Shown here: positions 1 through 9,425 of the stretch, one piece after another
Numbering within the stretch: position 1 is the first letter of the stretch
How the letters are laid out: each line of letters begins with the position of its first letter
Assembly: GCA_902779535.1 (NCBI GenBank)
Contig: CACZBX010000006.1
Location: 1-64,000 of the forward strand
DNA from: an uncultured Bacteroidales bacterium
GTDB taxonomy: Bacteria > Bacteroidota > Bacteroidia > Bacteroidales > Bacteroidaceae
DNA: 64,000 nt
Reading direction: 5' to 3'
The notes under the pieces: model-generated
What the model was told of the DNA's origin: nothing
The model's database searches: none
The model's input: only the letters and a program-made list of their open reading frames with translations
Made by a program: the position numbers and the translations under genes

Positions 1-1
1 G

Positions 2-400
2 TTGGATGTTTCCAATAATACGGCATTATATGACTTGAGATGCGACGGTAATCAGCTGACTTCGTTTGTTGTAACGAATCATTCATCCCTTAGCAAACTA
101 AATATAGCAAATAATCCAAAATTAACATCATTGGATTGTTCACGCAATGTCTTAACGACCTTAGATATTACAGGTTGTACCGCACTAAAGAGTCTGGACT
201 GCAATAAAAACCGGATGACAAAATTGGATATCAGTTCGTTCTACCCGACACTGACCAGATACAATGTGTTCTGTGGTAACCAAGAGAATAAAGATGGTGA
301 GAACCAAGTCATGACGCTCACTCACCATGCACAGGACAATACGAATTTCCGTGAGCCCACTCTGAGAAATTGGAACGTAACGTTAGTGCCAAAGGAATAG
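2..400 (+). CDS. Leucine-rich repeat protein, C-terminal fragment cut by the window edge
   Basis: The reading frame is open from the first base, so the true start lies upstream; the TTG at position 2 is not a credible start. The visible 132 residues carry BspA-like repeats of about 21 residues with the pattern L-x-C-x-x-N-x-L-x-x-L-D-(V/I)-S, for example LDCSRNVLTTLDI and LDCNKNRMTKLDIS, then a short non-repeat tail ending in NVTLVPKE. The broken LRR lipoprotein at 12662-14995 has the same repeat type and a similar tail ending in GVTLVWE, so the two are probably paralogues. Such proteins are usually surface-exposed adhesins or binding proteins in Bacteroidales; this specific ligand is unknown. 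A terminator follows about 30 bp after the stop. Confidence 0.8.
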   Translation: MDVSNNTALYDLRCDGNQLTSFVVTNHSSLSKLNIANNPKLTSLDCSRNVLTTLDITGCTALKSLDCNKNRMTKLDISSFYPTLTRYNVFCGNQENKDGENQVMTLTHHAQDNTNFREPTLRNWNVTLVPKE

Positions 401-430
401 AAACGAAATCAAATGAATACAAATGAGAGG

Positions 431-465
431 AAGGCTGCACCCATTGGATGCAGCCTTCTTTATTA
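431..465 (+). terminator. Rho-independent terminator after the LRR gene
   Basis: Perfect 9-bp stem AAGGCTGCA (431-439) with TGCAGCCTT (449-457), a 9-nt loop and a downstream CTTTATTATA tract. It lies between the convergent LRR and endonuclease-family genes. Confidence 0.8.
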
Positions 466-495
466 TAAGCTCTGTAAGTACAATGAATGCCGTAC

Positions 496-1257
496 CTATG
501 GATTTACATGCTTACCTACTCGCACCTTGACAAAGACTGGACGGTGATCCGAAGCAACAGGCTCATCGACTACCACCGCTTCCTTAACAAGGAACATCTT
601 CGAAGCGTCTTTTTGAGCAACAATATAATCAATGGTTTCTTTGGGAGCAGGAGCCGGGAAAGTAGGCTGTGAAAGATCAGTCAAAAACTGAAAGTCGGAC
701 AACAATCCTTGGACAAGCGGTGAATCAGGAACATCATTGAAGTCGCCCGCCACAAACACAGGCTTCAACCCTTTATATCGTGAGGCTACATCTTGAATAA
801 TCTTTAGAGAAGCCATGCGGTCCGCCTTCGTCAACGACAAATGTGTGCAACAGAACACCATCTTCTTGAACTCAACACAAATCAAGGCTCTACGTTCCTC
901 TCTTCCCGGAAGAGAATATCTATAGATGGCAACAGGCTTTTTCTTTGCAAGGATACCAATTCCGTACTTCCCTCCATCATAATCGATGGCCGGTGCATAG
1001 AACGCACGCATCTTTGTACGCTGGGCCAGTTCGTCCAACACATCATCCCCCTTGCTGCGGTGCGTCACGCTATCCAACTCCTGTATGGCTACCATATCGG
1101 GGTGAAACAGTCGGATAACCTTTGCCAGGCGGTCGTAATCACGAACCTTGTCCATGCCTACCGCATTATGGATATTGTAGCTCATCAACCTTACGCTTTG
1201 TGCTCCAACCATGAGGCAAGCAAAGCAAAAGACCGTCAATAGAAAGATTCTTCGCAT
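496..1257 (-). CDS. Secreted endonuclease/exonuclease/phosphatase family protein
   Basis: 253 residues. A signal peptide (MRRIFLLTVFCFACLMVGAQ) is followed directly by the family fold: RLMSYNIHNAVG near the N terminus, AIQELDSVT with the metal-binding glutamate, GDFNDVPDSP in the middle and ASDHRPVFVKV at the end. These are the classic metal and catalytic motifs of the DNase I-like/exonuclease III superfamily, all intact. The substrate (nucleic acid, sphingolipid or phosphoinositide) cannot be told from sequence. The start is 6 bp after the stop of the small membrane protein upstream, so both are likely one transcript. Periplasmic or outer-membrane location is inferred from the signal peptide. 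Confidence 0.85.
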   Translation of the reverse strand: MRRIFLLTVFCFACLMVGAQSVRLMSYNIHNAVGMDKVRDYDRLAKVIRLFHPDMVAIQELDSVTHRSKGDDVLDELAQRTKMRAFYAPAIDYDGGKYGIGILAKKKPVAIYRYSLPGREERRALICVEFKKMVFCCTHLSLTKADRMASLKIIQDVASRYKGLKPVFVAGDFNDVPDSPLVQGLLSDFQFLTDLSQPTFPAPAPKETIDYIVAQKDASKMFLVKEAVVVDEPVASDHRPVFVKVRVGKHVNP

Positions 1258-1263
1258 GAGACC

Positions 1264-1668
1264 TTAGTTTTCCGTTTCCAACATATAAACCACGCCGTTA
1301 TTACGCGTTATCTTGATACGACTACCCTTGTCGCTCAACGAAAAAGGAGAAGCCTTGTCGGTCGCACCATCCACAACAATCAAAGCACTTTCCTCCGCAA
1401 AACGGTCAACCGTCAATTTCACGGTGCCATCCGGCATCGTCCGACCAAGCAATAGGCTGTCGTTGATATACACCGCAATGCTGTCACCCGCAAAATCGTT
1501 GCTGATCTCAATATGGTATTTCCCTTCGTAAGAAATTTTCGCATCATCACGACGTTGGTATCGGAACGATAAATAAATGAACAGAGCCACAATGATAAAG
1601 ACGGCAAAAGCAAGCAAGCCATTCCCTACCATAAAATATTTATTTGTGTTTAAGTTTTTTCTCATCAT
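1264..1668 (-). CDS. Small membrane-anchored hypothetical protein
   Basis: 134 residues; not recognised. It has a short basic N terminus (MMRKNLNTNKY), one hydrophobic segment at about residues 17-35 (GLLAFAVFIIVALFIYLSF), then a soluble domain of about 95 residues rich in beta-type alternation. One membrane anchor with the domain outside the cytoplasm is likely. Either of the first two methionines could start it. It is the first gene of a two-gene unit with the exonuclease-family gene and is divergent from rimP. Confidence 0.6.
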   Translation of the reverse strand: MMRKNLNTNKYFMVGNGLLAFAVFIIVALFIYLSFRYQRRDDAKISYEGKYHIEISNDFAGDSIAVYINDSLLLGRTMPDGTVKLTVDRFAEESALIVVDGATDKASPFSLSDKGSRIKITRNNGVVYMLETEN

Positions 1669-1720
1669 ACAGCGTTTTTGATAGATTCTTCATGCAAAAC
1701 TACATTTTTTTCTTGATATT

Positions 1721-1752
1721 TTTGTGGTTTTGAGAGATAATTTGTATATTTG
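1721..1752 (+). promoter_or_regulatory. Bacteroidetes-type promoter for rimP-nusA-infB
   Basis: TTTG at 1721-1724, a 20-bp gap, then TATATTTG at 1745-1752, matching the -33 TTTG / -7 TAnnTTTG consensus of Bacteroidetes primary sigma factors. Transcription would start just before the leader hairpin at 1774. Confidence 0.7.
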
Positions 1753-1773
1753 CAGCGGAATGGATGAATGGTG

Positions 1774-1800
1774 GGGCTTGGTTAAGCCCTTTTTTTATTC
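1774..1800 (+). terminator. Terminator-like hairpin in the rimP leader (possible attenuator)
   Basis: Stem GGGCTT (1774-1779), loop GGTT, AAGCCC (1784-1789), then TTTTTTTATTC. It lies between the predicted promoter and the rimP start at 1815, so transcripts must read through it. A role in feedback by NusA is an inference. Confidence 0.6.
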
Positions 1801-1814
1801 TTAACTTTGTATAA

Positions 1815-2282
1815 ATGATTGATAAAAACGTCGTAACCCGCATCGTTGATGAGTGGCTGGAAGGTAAAGATTATTTCCTTGTGGATGTCACCATCAGCCC
1901 TGACAACAAAATTGTAGTGGAGATAGACCATGCCGAAGGTGTATGGATTGATGATTGTGTGGATTTAAGCCGCTACATTGAATCTAAACTGAACCGTGAA
2001 GAAGAAGACTTTGAGTTGGAAGTTGGATCTGCCGGTATCGGTCAACCTTTTAAAGTGTTAAGGCAATACCAGAACTATATTGGCGAGGAAGTAGAAGTAC
2101 TGACCAACAACCACAAGAAACTGGTAGGAACACTTAAAGACGCAAACGAATCCAACTTTACCATCACCATCCAAAAGAAGGTGAAACCGGAAGGTGCGAA
2201 ACGTCCGCACATGGAGGACGAAGACCTCACCTTTGCTTACAATGAAATAAAATATACTAAATACGTAATCAAGTTTAAATAA
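1815..2282 (+). CDS. rimP: Ribosome maturation factor RimP
   Basis: 155 residues, the normal size for RimP, which helps mature the 30S ribosomal subunit. The N-terminal alpha/beta half holds the family pattern VEIDHAEGVWIDDCVDLSRYIE and the pre-core motif LEVGSAGIGQPF, where many homologues have EVSSPG(L/V)xRPL. The C-terminal SH3-like half begins around residue 90 (GEEVEVLTNN). The gene ends 2 bp before nusA, and rimP-nusA-infB is the standard order in most bacteria, which settles the call. Confidence 0.95.
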   Translation: MIDKNVVTRIVDEWLEGKDYFLVDVTISPDNKIVVEIDHAEGVWIDDCVDLSRYIESKLNREEEDFELEVGSAGIGQPFKVLRQYQNYIGEEVEVLTNNHKKLVGTLKDANESNFTITIQKKVKPEGAKRPHMEDEDLTFAYNEIKYTKYVIKFK

Positions 2283-2284
2283 TT

Positions 2285-3544
2285 ATGGCCAAAAAGAATG
2301 AACAGACAATCAGTTTGATTGATACTTTTGCGGAATTTAAAGAGCTGAAGAATATTGATAAGACCACAATGGTCAGCGTGTTGGAAGAATCATTCCGTAA
2401 TGTCATCGCTAAAATGTTTGGCACCGATGAGAATTATGATGTCATTGTCAACCCAGATAAAGGCGATTTGGAAATCTATCAGAACCGTACCGTGGTAGCG
2501 GACGGAGAACTCACAGATCCGAACATGGAGATTACCTTATCGGATGCACGCAAGATCGATGCTTCTTACGAGATTGGTGAAGAAGTAACCGATTTGGTTC
2601 CATATTCTAAATTTGGCCGTCGCTTGATCCTGACCTTACGCCAGACCCTTGCTTCAAAGATCTTGGAACTGGAGAAGGATAGCTTGTACAACAAATATGT
2701 GGATAAGGTAGGTACGATTATCAGTGCTGAGGTTTATCAGGTTTGGAAGAAAGAGATTCTGTTGGAAGACGATGAGAAGAACGAACTGTTCTTGCCGAAG
2801 ACCGAACAGATCCCAAGCGATTTCTTCCGCAAAGGAGAAACTGTACGCGCCGTTGTTGCCAGAGTAGAAAACGCCAACAACAACCCAAGAATCATCTTGA
2901 GCCGTACATCACCGGTATTCCTGGAACGCCTGCTGGAAGCTGAAGTTCCCGAAATATTAGACGGCTTGATTACAATTAAGAAGATTGCACGTATCCCTGG
3001 TGAACGCGCGAAAGTAGCTGTTGAATCATACGATGACCGCATCGACCCGGTAGGCGCATGCGTCGGCGTGAAGGGGTCACGTATTCACGGTATCGTCAGG
3101 GAACTGCATAACGAGAATATTGATGTGATTAACTACACATCCAATATCCAGTTGTTTATCCAACGTGCACTGAGCCCAGCAAAGATCTCATCCATCGTGC
3201 TGCACGAAGATGAGCGCAAGGCCGAAGTTTATCTGAGACCGGAAGAAGTGTCGTTGGCTATTGGTAAGGGTGGTATGAACATCAAGTTGGCCAGCATGCT
3301 GACAGAATACACCATTGATGTATTCCGTGAGTTGGATGATGATGCAATGGATGAAGACATCTATTTGGATGAGTTTAATGATGAAATTGATGAGTGGGTT
3401 ATTGATGCAATCAAATCAATCGGTTTGGATACTGCAAAGCAAGTACTGAACGCCCCACGCGAGATGTTAGTTGAAAAAGCAGATTTGGAGGAGAGTACAG
3501 TCGATAACGTACTGAATATCTTAAAGGCTGAATTCGAAGACTAA
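2285..3544 (+). CDS. nusA: Transcription termination/antitermination protein NusA
   Basis: 419 residues. The order is an N-terminal RNA-polymerase-binding domain (about 1-130), an S1 domain (from about 138, [19 protein letters not shown]), KH1 ([18 protein letters not shown], about 255-275) and KH2 ([16 protein letters not shown], about 325-345), then one acidic helical tail. It lacks the second acidic repeat of E. coli NusA (495 residues), which is usual for Bacteroidetes. It binds elongating RNA polymerase and controls pausing, termination and antitermination. It sits between rimP and infB and may feed back on the leader hairpin at 1774-1800 (inference). Confidence 0.96.
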   Translation: MAKKNEQTISLIDTFAEFKELKNIDKTTMVSVLEESFRNVIAKMFGTDENYDVIVNPDKGDLEIYQNRTVVADGELTDPNMEITLSDARKIDASYEIGEEVTDLVPYSKFGRRLILTLRQTLASKILELEKDSLYNKYVDKVGTIISAEVYQVWKKEILLEDDEKNELFLPKTEQIPSDFFRKGETVRAVVARVENANNNPRIILSRTSPVFLERLLEAEVPEILDGLITIKKIARIPGERAKVAVESYDDRIDPVGACVGVKGSRIHGIVRELHNENIDVINYTSNIQLFIQRALSPAKISSIVLHEDERKAEVYLRPEEVSLAIGKGGMNIKLASMLTEYTIDVFRELDDDAMDEDIYLDEFNDEIDEWVIDAIKSIGLDTAKQVLNAPREMLVEKADLEESTVDNVLNILKAEFED

Positions 3545-3570
3545 TCCAAACCTGTACAAAAAAAAAGAGT

Positions 3571-6500
3571 ATGCAAATAAGACTGAATAGAGTAACAAGA
3601 GAATTAGGTGTCGGCGTTTCAACGATTGTGGAATTCCTGCAAAAGAAAGGTTACGATGTTGAAAGTAACCTGAACGCAAAGATTACGGAGGAACAGTATG
3701 CTGTCCTTCTGAAGGAATTCAGTAAAGACAAGAAACAGAAAGAAGAATCAAACAAGTTTTCTCAGGAACGCCAGAAAGACAAAGAGAGAAATCGTGGAAT
3801 GGCCTCAAACGGCGAACAAAAGAAAAAAGAAGAACACATAGAAATAACCATTCCTGAAACAGAACGCCCACGCATCAAAGAAGTGGGTATGATTGATTTG
3901 GACGCTTTGAACAAACGCCCTGCGGCTACCTCTGCTCCTAAAGAAGTTGTCAAGGAAGAGAAGAAACAACCGGAAGAGAAAGTGGTTGAGCCAAAGAAAG
4001 AAGAACCTATTTCTGCTGCTCCACAAGAAAAACCTCAAGTCAAGGTAGTGGAACAGGTTGAGAAACCTCAACCTGCTGTTGCTCAGCCTCAGCCTGCTGC
4101 TCAAGAGATAAAAACAGAAAATAAGGCTGCTGAAAAAGAAGACAAACCGGTGGAGAAAGCTCCCGAGAAAAAACCTGTAGAAAACAAACCTGTTGAAACA
4201 AAGGAAAAGGAAGAGGTGAAGCCTCAGCCAAAACCGATTGAAGAGAAGCCGGCTGTTGAGAAACCACAGGAAGTAAAAACAGAGGACAATGTCTTCACAC
4301 TGGGTACGCCCGAACTGAAATCCAAGCTGAACGTAGTTGGACAAATCGACCTTGACGCGTTGAACCAATCAACACGGCCAAAGAAGAAATCAAAGGAAGA
4401 GCGTAAGAAAGAACGTGAGGACAAAGAGCGTCAGCGTCAGGAACAACGGAAACAGATGAAAGATGCCATCATCAAAGAGATTCGTAAAGATGATGACAAA
4501 CCCAAAGACGATAAGGCTCCGCAAGGCAGTGGTAAGAAGAAACGCCGTAACAGAATCAACAAGGAACGTGTTGACCTGGATTCTTCCGACAACATGAATA
4601 TGGACGGTAACTACCGCGACAAGTCAAACCGAAAAGACAAAGACAGTAAAGCCGGAAAGAATAAGGACCGTTTCAAAAAAGTACAGCCTAAGCAGGAGAT
4701 CAGCGATGAGGACGTTGCAAAGCAAGTGAAAGAAACGCTGGCTCGACTGACAAATAAGACGAAGAGCAAAGCAGCTAAATATAGAAAAGAGAAACGTGAG
4801 TCTGTTCAACAACACATGTTGGAAGAAGAACAGCAAGAACAAAGAGATAGCAAGATCCTGAAGCTGACCGAGTTCGTGACCGCAAACGAGTTGGCAAACA
4901 TGATGGATGTACCGGTTACACAAGTCATCAGTACTTGTATGAGCGTTGGTATCATGGTATCCATCAACCAACGGCTCGATGCTGAGACCATTAACCTCGT
5001 TGCAGAAGAGTTCGGCTTTAAGACAGAATATGTAAGTAACGAAGTGGCACAAGCCATCATCGAAACACCTGACGAGGAAGAAGATTTGGAACCACGTGCT
5101 CCTATCGTTACCGTCATGGGACATGTCGACCATGGTAAGACTTCGTTGCTCGACTATATCCGTAAATCCAATGTAATTGCCGGTGAAGCAGGTGGTATCA
5201 CCCAGCACATCGGTGCATACAACGTGAAATTAGATAACGGCCGTCACATTACCTTCCTCGACACTCCGGGTCACGAAGCATTCACCGCAATGCGTGCTCG
5301 TGGTGCAAAGGTAACCGATATCGCTATTATCATCGTTGCTGCCGACGACAGCGTGATGCCACAGACCAAAGAGGCTATCAACCATGCTGTAGCAGCAGGC
5401 GTACCTATCGTTTTCGCTATCAACAAGATTGATAAGCCACATGCTAATCCGGAAAAAATTAAGGAAGAGTTGGCAGCCATGAACTTCTTGGTTGAGGACT
5501 GGGGCGGAAAATATCAATCTCAGGATATCTCCGCTAAGCAAGGTCTGGGCGTGAATGAGCTCTTGGACAAGGTTCTTCTGGAAGCCGACTTGCTCGACTT
5601 AAAAGCGAACCCGAATCGTAAGGCTACCGGTTCCATCATCGAATCGACCTTGGATAAGGGACGTGGATATGTAGCAACATTGTTAATCTCGAACGGTACA
5701 CTGCACATGGGAGATATCGTATTGGCAGGTACTTACTTCGGTCGTATCAAAGCCATGTTCAACGAACGTAACCAACGCCTGAAGAGTGCCGGCCCGTCGG
5801 AAGCTGTTCAGATCCTGGGATTGAACGGTGCTCCTGCAGCAGGTGACTCCTTCCACGTGTTCGAGACAGAACAAGAAGCACGTGAGATTGCCAACAAACG
5901 TGAACAACTCCAACGTGAACAAGGTTTACGTACCCAGAAGATGTTGACCTTGGATGAAGTTGGACGACGCTTGGCATTAGGCGACTTCCATGAACTGAAC
6001 ATCATCGTGAAGGGTGATGTGGATGGTTCAGTTGAAGCATTGAGCGACTCCTTGATCAAGTTGTCGACTGAGAAGATTAAAGTCAACGTCATCCACCAAG
6101 GTGTCGGTCAGATTACCGAGTCGGATGTGACATTGGCTGCTGCATCCAACGCCATTATCATTGGCTTCCAGGTTCGTCCGTCGGCCGCAGCATCCAAGCT
6201 GGCCGAGCAGGATGGTGTCGACATCCGTAAGTACTCAGTCATCTACGATGCAATCGAAGAGGTGAAGTCGGCCATGGAAGGTATGTTGGCTCCTACCTTG
6301 AAGGAACAAGAGACAGCCACCATCGAGGTACGTGCCGTCTATAATATTAGTAAGGTAGGTGTCGTTGCCGGTGCATATGTCACGAAGGGTAAGGCAAAGC
6401 GAACCGACCGTGCTCGTCTGATCCGCGACGGTATCGTTGTCTTCACCGGTTCGATCAACGCTTTGAAACGATTCAAGGACGATGTAAAAGAGGTTAGTGT

Positions 6501-6600
6501 TAACTTTGAGTGCGGTATCAGCCTGAACGGCTGCAACGATATCAAGGTTGGCGATATCATCGAGACATTCGAAGAAATCGAAGTGAAACAGTCATTATAG
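3571..6600 (+). CDS. infB: Translation initiation factor IF-2
   Basis: 1009 residues. An IF2_N helical domain lies at the N terminus ([20 protein letters not shown]). It is followed by a long low-complexity linker of Lys/Glu/Pro/Ala/Gln (about 60-420) with two similar short blocks ending IDLDALN. A second IF2_N-like block lies near 440-480. The GTPase domain has G1 GHVDHGKT (about 516), G3 DTPGHEAF and G4 NKID. The C-terminal domains that bind fMet-tRNA and the ribosome are complete. IF-2 recruits initiator tRNA to the 30S subunit. It follows nusA by 26 bp and is followed by a structured hairpin before cvpA. Confidence 0.97.
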   Translation: MQIRLNRVTRELGVGVSTIVEFLQKKGYDVESNLNAKITEEQYAVLLKEFSKDKKQKEESNKFSQERQKDKERNRGMASNGEQKKKEEHIEITIPETERPRIKEVGMIDLDALNKRPAATSAPKEVVKEEKKQPEEKVVEPKKEEPISAAPQEKPQVKVVEQVEKPQPAVAQPQPAAQEIKTENKAAEKEDKPVEKAPEKKPVENKPVETKEKEEVKPQPKPIEEKPAVEKPQEVKTEDNVFTLGTPELKSKLNVVGQIDLDALNQSTRPKKKSKEERKKEREDKERQRQEQRKQMKDAIIKEIRKDDDKPKDDKAPQGSGKKKRRNRINKERVDLDSSDNMNMDGNYRDKSNRKDKDSKAGKNKDRFKKVQPKQEISDEDVAKQVKETLARLTNKTKSKAAKYRKEKRESVQQHMLEEEQQEQRDSKILKLTEFVTANELANMMDVPVTQVISTCMSVGIMVSINQRLDAETINLVAEEFGFKTEYVSNEVAQAIIETPDEEEDLEPRAPIVTVMGHVDHGKTSLLDYIRKSNVIAGEAGGITQHIGAYNVKLDNGRHITFLDTPGHEAFTAMRARGAKVTDIAIIIVAADDSVMPQTKEAINHAVAAGVPIVFAINKIDKPHANPEKIKEELAAMNFLVEDWGGKYQSQDISAKQGLGVNELLDKVLLEADLLDLKANPNRKATGSIIESTLDKGRGYVATLLISNGTLHMGDIVLAGTYFGRIKAMFNERNQRLKSAGPSEAVQILGLNGAPAAGDSFHVFETEQEAREIANKREQLQREQGLRTQKMLTLDEVGRRLALGDFHELNIIVKGDVDGSVEALSDSLIKLSTEKIKVNVIHQGVGQITESDVTLAAASNAIIIGFQVRPSAAASKLAEQDGVDIRKYSVIYDAIEEVKSAMEGMLAPTLKEQETATIEVRAVYNISKVGVVAGAYVTKGKAKRTDRARLIRDGIVVFTGSINALKRFKDDVKEVSVNFECGISLNGCNDIKVGDIIETFEEIEVKQSL

Positions 6601-6623
6601 AATTTAGAATCATATTTAGTGGA

Positions 6624-6698
6624 AATGTCATCCTGAATACAGGAGATTTGCCTCGGCAGATTTCCACAGCCTTTTCAGGATGGCATTTATTTTTAGAA
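6624..6698 (+). terminator. Long structured hairpin between infB and cvpA
   Basis: AATGTCATCCTGAA (6624-6637) pairs with TTCAGGATGGCATT (6675-6688) over 14 bp with one G-U. An inner near-palindrome GGAGATTTGCC / GGCAGATTTCC surrounds a TC loop. A T-rich tract (TATTTTTAG) follows and ends only a few bases before the cvpA ATG. It can act as a terminator or attenuator for infB. Its layered inverted-repeat form also resembles dispersed intergenic repeats. Confidence 0.6.
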
Positions 6699-6701
6699 AA
6701 G

Positions 6702-7199
6702 ATGGGAACAATTGATTGGATTATTATCATTTTAGTGGGACTTGGAGTAATCCAGGGATTGATGCAGGGTTTTGTGAAGCAATTAGCTTCCATCGTAGGA
6801 ATCATCGCAGGCTTATTGCTTGCAAGAGCTTTATTCGGAGTGGTCGGAGAACAACTCGCACCTAAGCTGGGCACGTCGACGACTGTAGCACAGATCATCG
6901 CATTTATCTTAATTTGGGTGATCGTACCGATTGCGCTGTCACTGATTGCATCCATCATCACAAAAGCATTGAGTGCCATCAAACTGGGTTGGCTGAATCG
7001 CTGGCTGGGCAGTGGCCTCGGCGCTGTCAAGTTCATCCTTTTAATCGGCATTTTCATTCATGTGCTGGAATATATCGACACCAAGAAAGAACTCTTCCCT
7101 GAAGAAAAACGTCAGGAGTCGGTCTTATACCAACCGGTAAAGGAACTGAGCGACATCTTCTTCCCTGCCATTAAAGGCATGGCCGAACAAATACTCTGA
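6702..7199 (+). CDS. CvpA family membrane protein
   Basis: 165 residues from the ATG at 6702. The longer open frame from 6510 overlaps infB and its first part is not protein-like, so this start was chosen. The protein begins MGTIDWIIIILVGLGVIQGL and has about four hydrophobic segments, with the CvpA pattern GxxxGFVKQLASIVGIIAGL in the second. CvpA-family proteins are inner-membrane proteins linked in some bacteria to colicin V production and envelope stress; the exact role here is open. It ends 7 bp before sufB. Confidence 0.8.
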   Translation: MGTIDWIIIILVGLGVIQGLMQGFVKQLASIVGIIAGLLLARALFGVVGEQLAPKLGTSTTVAQIIAFILIWVIVPIALSLIASIITKALSAIKLGWLNRWLGSGLGAVKFILLIGIFIHVLEYIDTKKELFPEEKRQESVLYQPVKELSDIFFPAIKGMAEQIL

Positions 7200-7206
7200 T
7201 TGAATT

Positions 7207-8658
7207 ATGCAGAACGAGTCAAATAGATACGTCAAGGAACTGACTCAGGAGAAATACAAGTACGGTTTCACGACGGACATTCAAACGGATATCATCGGAA
7301 AAGGATTAAACGAAGATGTGATCCGATTAATATCTTCCAAGAAAAGAGAACCTCAATGGTTATTGGAGTTCCGCTTGGAGGCTTTCCGGCATTGGCAAAC
7401 CATGAAGATGCCGACATGGGGACATTTATCCATACCTGACATTGACTATCAAGCTATCTCTTACTATGCCGACCCAACCCAGAAGAACAAAGGGCCGAAA
7501 AGCGAGGAAGAGATTGACCCCGAACTAATCAAGACCTTCAACAAGTTGGGCATTCCTCTTCATGAACAACGTCAACTCACTGGCATGGCGGTCGATGCCG
7601 TCATGGACTCTGTCTCAGTGAAAACAACATTCAGGGAAACATTGATGGAGAAGGGCATTATCTTCTGTCCTATCAGCGAGGCTGTCAGAGAACATCCCGA
7701 CTTAGTCCAGAAATACTTAGGGTCAGTCGTACCTTATAAAGACAACTTCTTTGCAGCACTGAATTCGGCTGTCTTCAGCGACGGCTCTTTCGTATACATA
7801 CCCAAAGGTGTACGCTGCCCAATGGAATTGTCTACATATTTCCGTATCAACGCAGCAAAGACCGGACAGTTCGAACGAACGCTCATCGTAGCCGATGACG
7901 ACAGCTATGTTTCTTATCTGGAAGGATGTACGGCACCGATGAGAGACGAGAACCAATTGCATGCTGCCATCGTAGAAATCTACGTACACGACAATGCAGA
8001 AGTAAAATATTCTACCGTCCAAAACTGGTATCCCGGCGACGCCAACGGCAATGGCGGAATCCTGAACTTGGTTACTAAGCGCGGTCTCTGCAAAGGCGTC
8101 AACAGTAAGTTGAGCTGGACTCAAGTAGAAACCGGCTCAGCCATCACATGGAAATACCCAAGCTGTGTACTGGCTGGCGACAACGCCTCTGCCGAGTTCT
8201 ATTCGGTGGCAGTCACCAACAACTATCAACAAGCGGATACTGGTACGAAGATGATTCATATCGGAAGAAATACCAGTTCGACCATTGTCAGCAAGGGTAT
8301 CAGTGCAGGAAAGAGCCAGAACTCGTACCGAGGATTGGTACGCGTGACCGAGCATGCAGACAATGCCCGCAACTACAGCCAATGCGACTCATTGCTGTTG
8401 GGAAGTGAGTGTGGTGCACACACCTTCCCATACATGGATATCCATAACGACACCGCTGTCGTGGAGCATGAGGCAACGACCAGTAAAATCAACGAAGATC
8501 AATTGTTTTACTGTAATCAACGAGGAATACCGACCGAACAGGCCGTGGGCTTGATCGTGAACGGCTATGCAAAGGAAGTTATCAATAAATTACCAATGGA
8601 GTTTGCTGTGGAAGCACAGAAACTGCTGTCTGTTTCACTGGAAGGAACAGTCGGATAA
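7207..8658 (+). CDS. sufB: Fe-S cluster assembly scaffold SufB
   Basis: 483 residues, full length. Diagnostic stretches are [19 protein letters not shown], the [20 protein letters not shown] beta-helix entry, QNWYPGD and [15 protein letters not shown] near the C terminus. SufB forms the SufBC2D scaffold on which sulfur from SufS is built into Fe-S clusters in the cytoplasm. It is the first suf gene of the cluster, 12 bp before sufC. Confidence 0.97.
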   Translation: MQNESNRYVKELTQEKYKYGFTTDIQTDIIGKGLNEDVIRLISSKKREPQWLLEFRLEAFRHWQTMKMPTWGHLSIPDIDYQAISYYADPTQKNKGPKSEEEIDPELIKTFNKLGIPLHEQRQLTGMAVDAVMDSVSVKTTFRETLMEKGIIFCPISEAVREHPDLVQKYLGSVVPYKDNFFAALNSAVFSDGSFVYIPKGVRCPMELSTYFRINAAKTGQFERTLIVADDDSYVSYLEGCTAPMRDENQLHAAIVEIYVHDNAEVKYSTVQNWYPGDANGNGGILNLVTKRGLCKGVNSKLSWTQVETGSAITWKYPSCVLAGDNASAEFYSVAVTNNYQQADTGTKMIHIGRNTSSTIVSKGISAGKSQNSYRGLVRVTEHADNARNYSQCDSLLLGSECGAHTFPYMDIHNDTAVVEHEATTSKINEDQLFYCNQRGIPTEQAVGLIVNGYAKEVINKLPMEFAVEAQKLLSVSLEGTVG

Positions 8659-8670
8659 ACACGAATCATT

Positions 8671-9423
8671 ATGTTAGAAATAAAGGATTTACATGCCAGC
8701 GTCAATGGCAAAGAGATACTCAAGGGAATCAACCTCACCATCCACAAGGGGGAAGTACATGCCATCATGGGGCCAAACGGTTCGGGTAAGAGTACTTTGT
8801 CTGCCGTCTTGGTAGGCAACCCTGCGTATGAGGTGACCAAAGGTACTGTTACGTTCGACGGGAAGGATCTCCTCGCCCTGAAACCGGAAGACCGCAGTCA
8901 TCTGGGCATCTTTCTTTCTTTTCAATATCCTGTGGAGATCCCAGGAGTCAGCATGGTCAACTTCATGCGTACTGCCCTAAACGAAAAGTTGAAATACGAA
9001 GGGAAAGAGCCGTTATCTGCCAGTGCTTTTCTCCGCTTGATGCGCGAGAAGAAAGCGATTGTAGAGCTGGATAATAAGTTGGCGAACCGTGCCGTGAACG
9101 AAGGATTCTCCGGTGGTGAGAAAAAACGGAATGAGATCTTCCAAATGGCCATGTTGGAACCGAAGTTAAGTATCCTGGACGAGACCGACTCCGGCCTCGA
9201 TATTGACGCCCTGCGAATCGTAGGTGAAGGTGTCACGAAACTGAAGACTCCTGAGACCAGCTGCATCGTCATCACTCATTACCAACGTTTGTTGGATTAC
9301 ATCAAACCTGATATCGTACACGTACTCTATAATGGACGCATCGTCAAAACCGCCGGGCCGGAACTCGTGTTGGAACTGGAGAAACGGGGCTATGACTGGA
9401 TTAAAGATGAGGTAGGAGAATAA
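8671..9423 (+). CDS. sufC: Fe-S cluster assembly ATPase SufC
   Basis: 250 residues, ABC-type ATPase. Walker A is GPNGSGKST near residue 32, the signature is FSGGEKKRNE and Walker B is LSILDETDSGLD, with the SufC-typical DETDSGLDIDAL. The H-loop follows in VITHYQRLLDYI. It drives conformational change of the SufB-SufD scaffold. Its stop is 2 bp from the start of sufD. Confidence 0.97.
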   Translation: MLEIKDLHASVNGKEILKGINLTIHKGEVHAIMGPNGSGKSTLSAVLVGNPAYEVTKGTVTFDGKDLLALKPEDRSHLGIFLSFQYPVEIPGVSMVNFMRTALNEKLKYEGKEPLSASAFLRLMREKKAIVELDNKLANRAVNEGFSGGEKKRNEIFQMAMLEPKLSILDETDSGLDIDALRIVGEGVTKLKTPETSCIVITHYQRLLDYIKPDIVHVLYNGRIVKTAGPELVLELEKRGYDWIKDEVGE

Positions 9424-9425
9424 TT

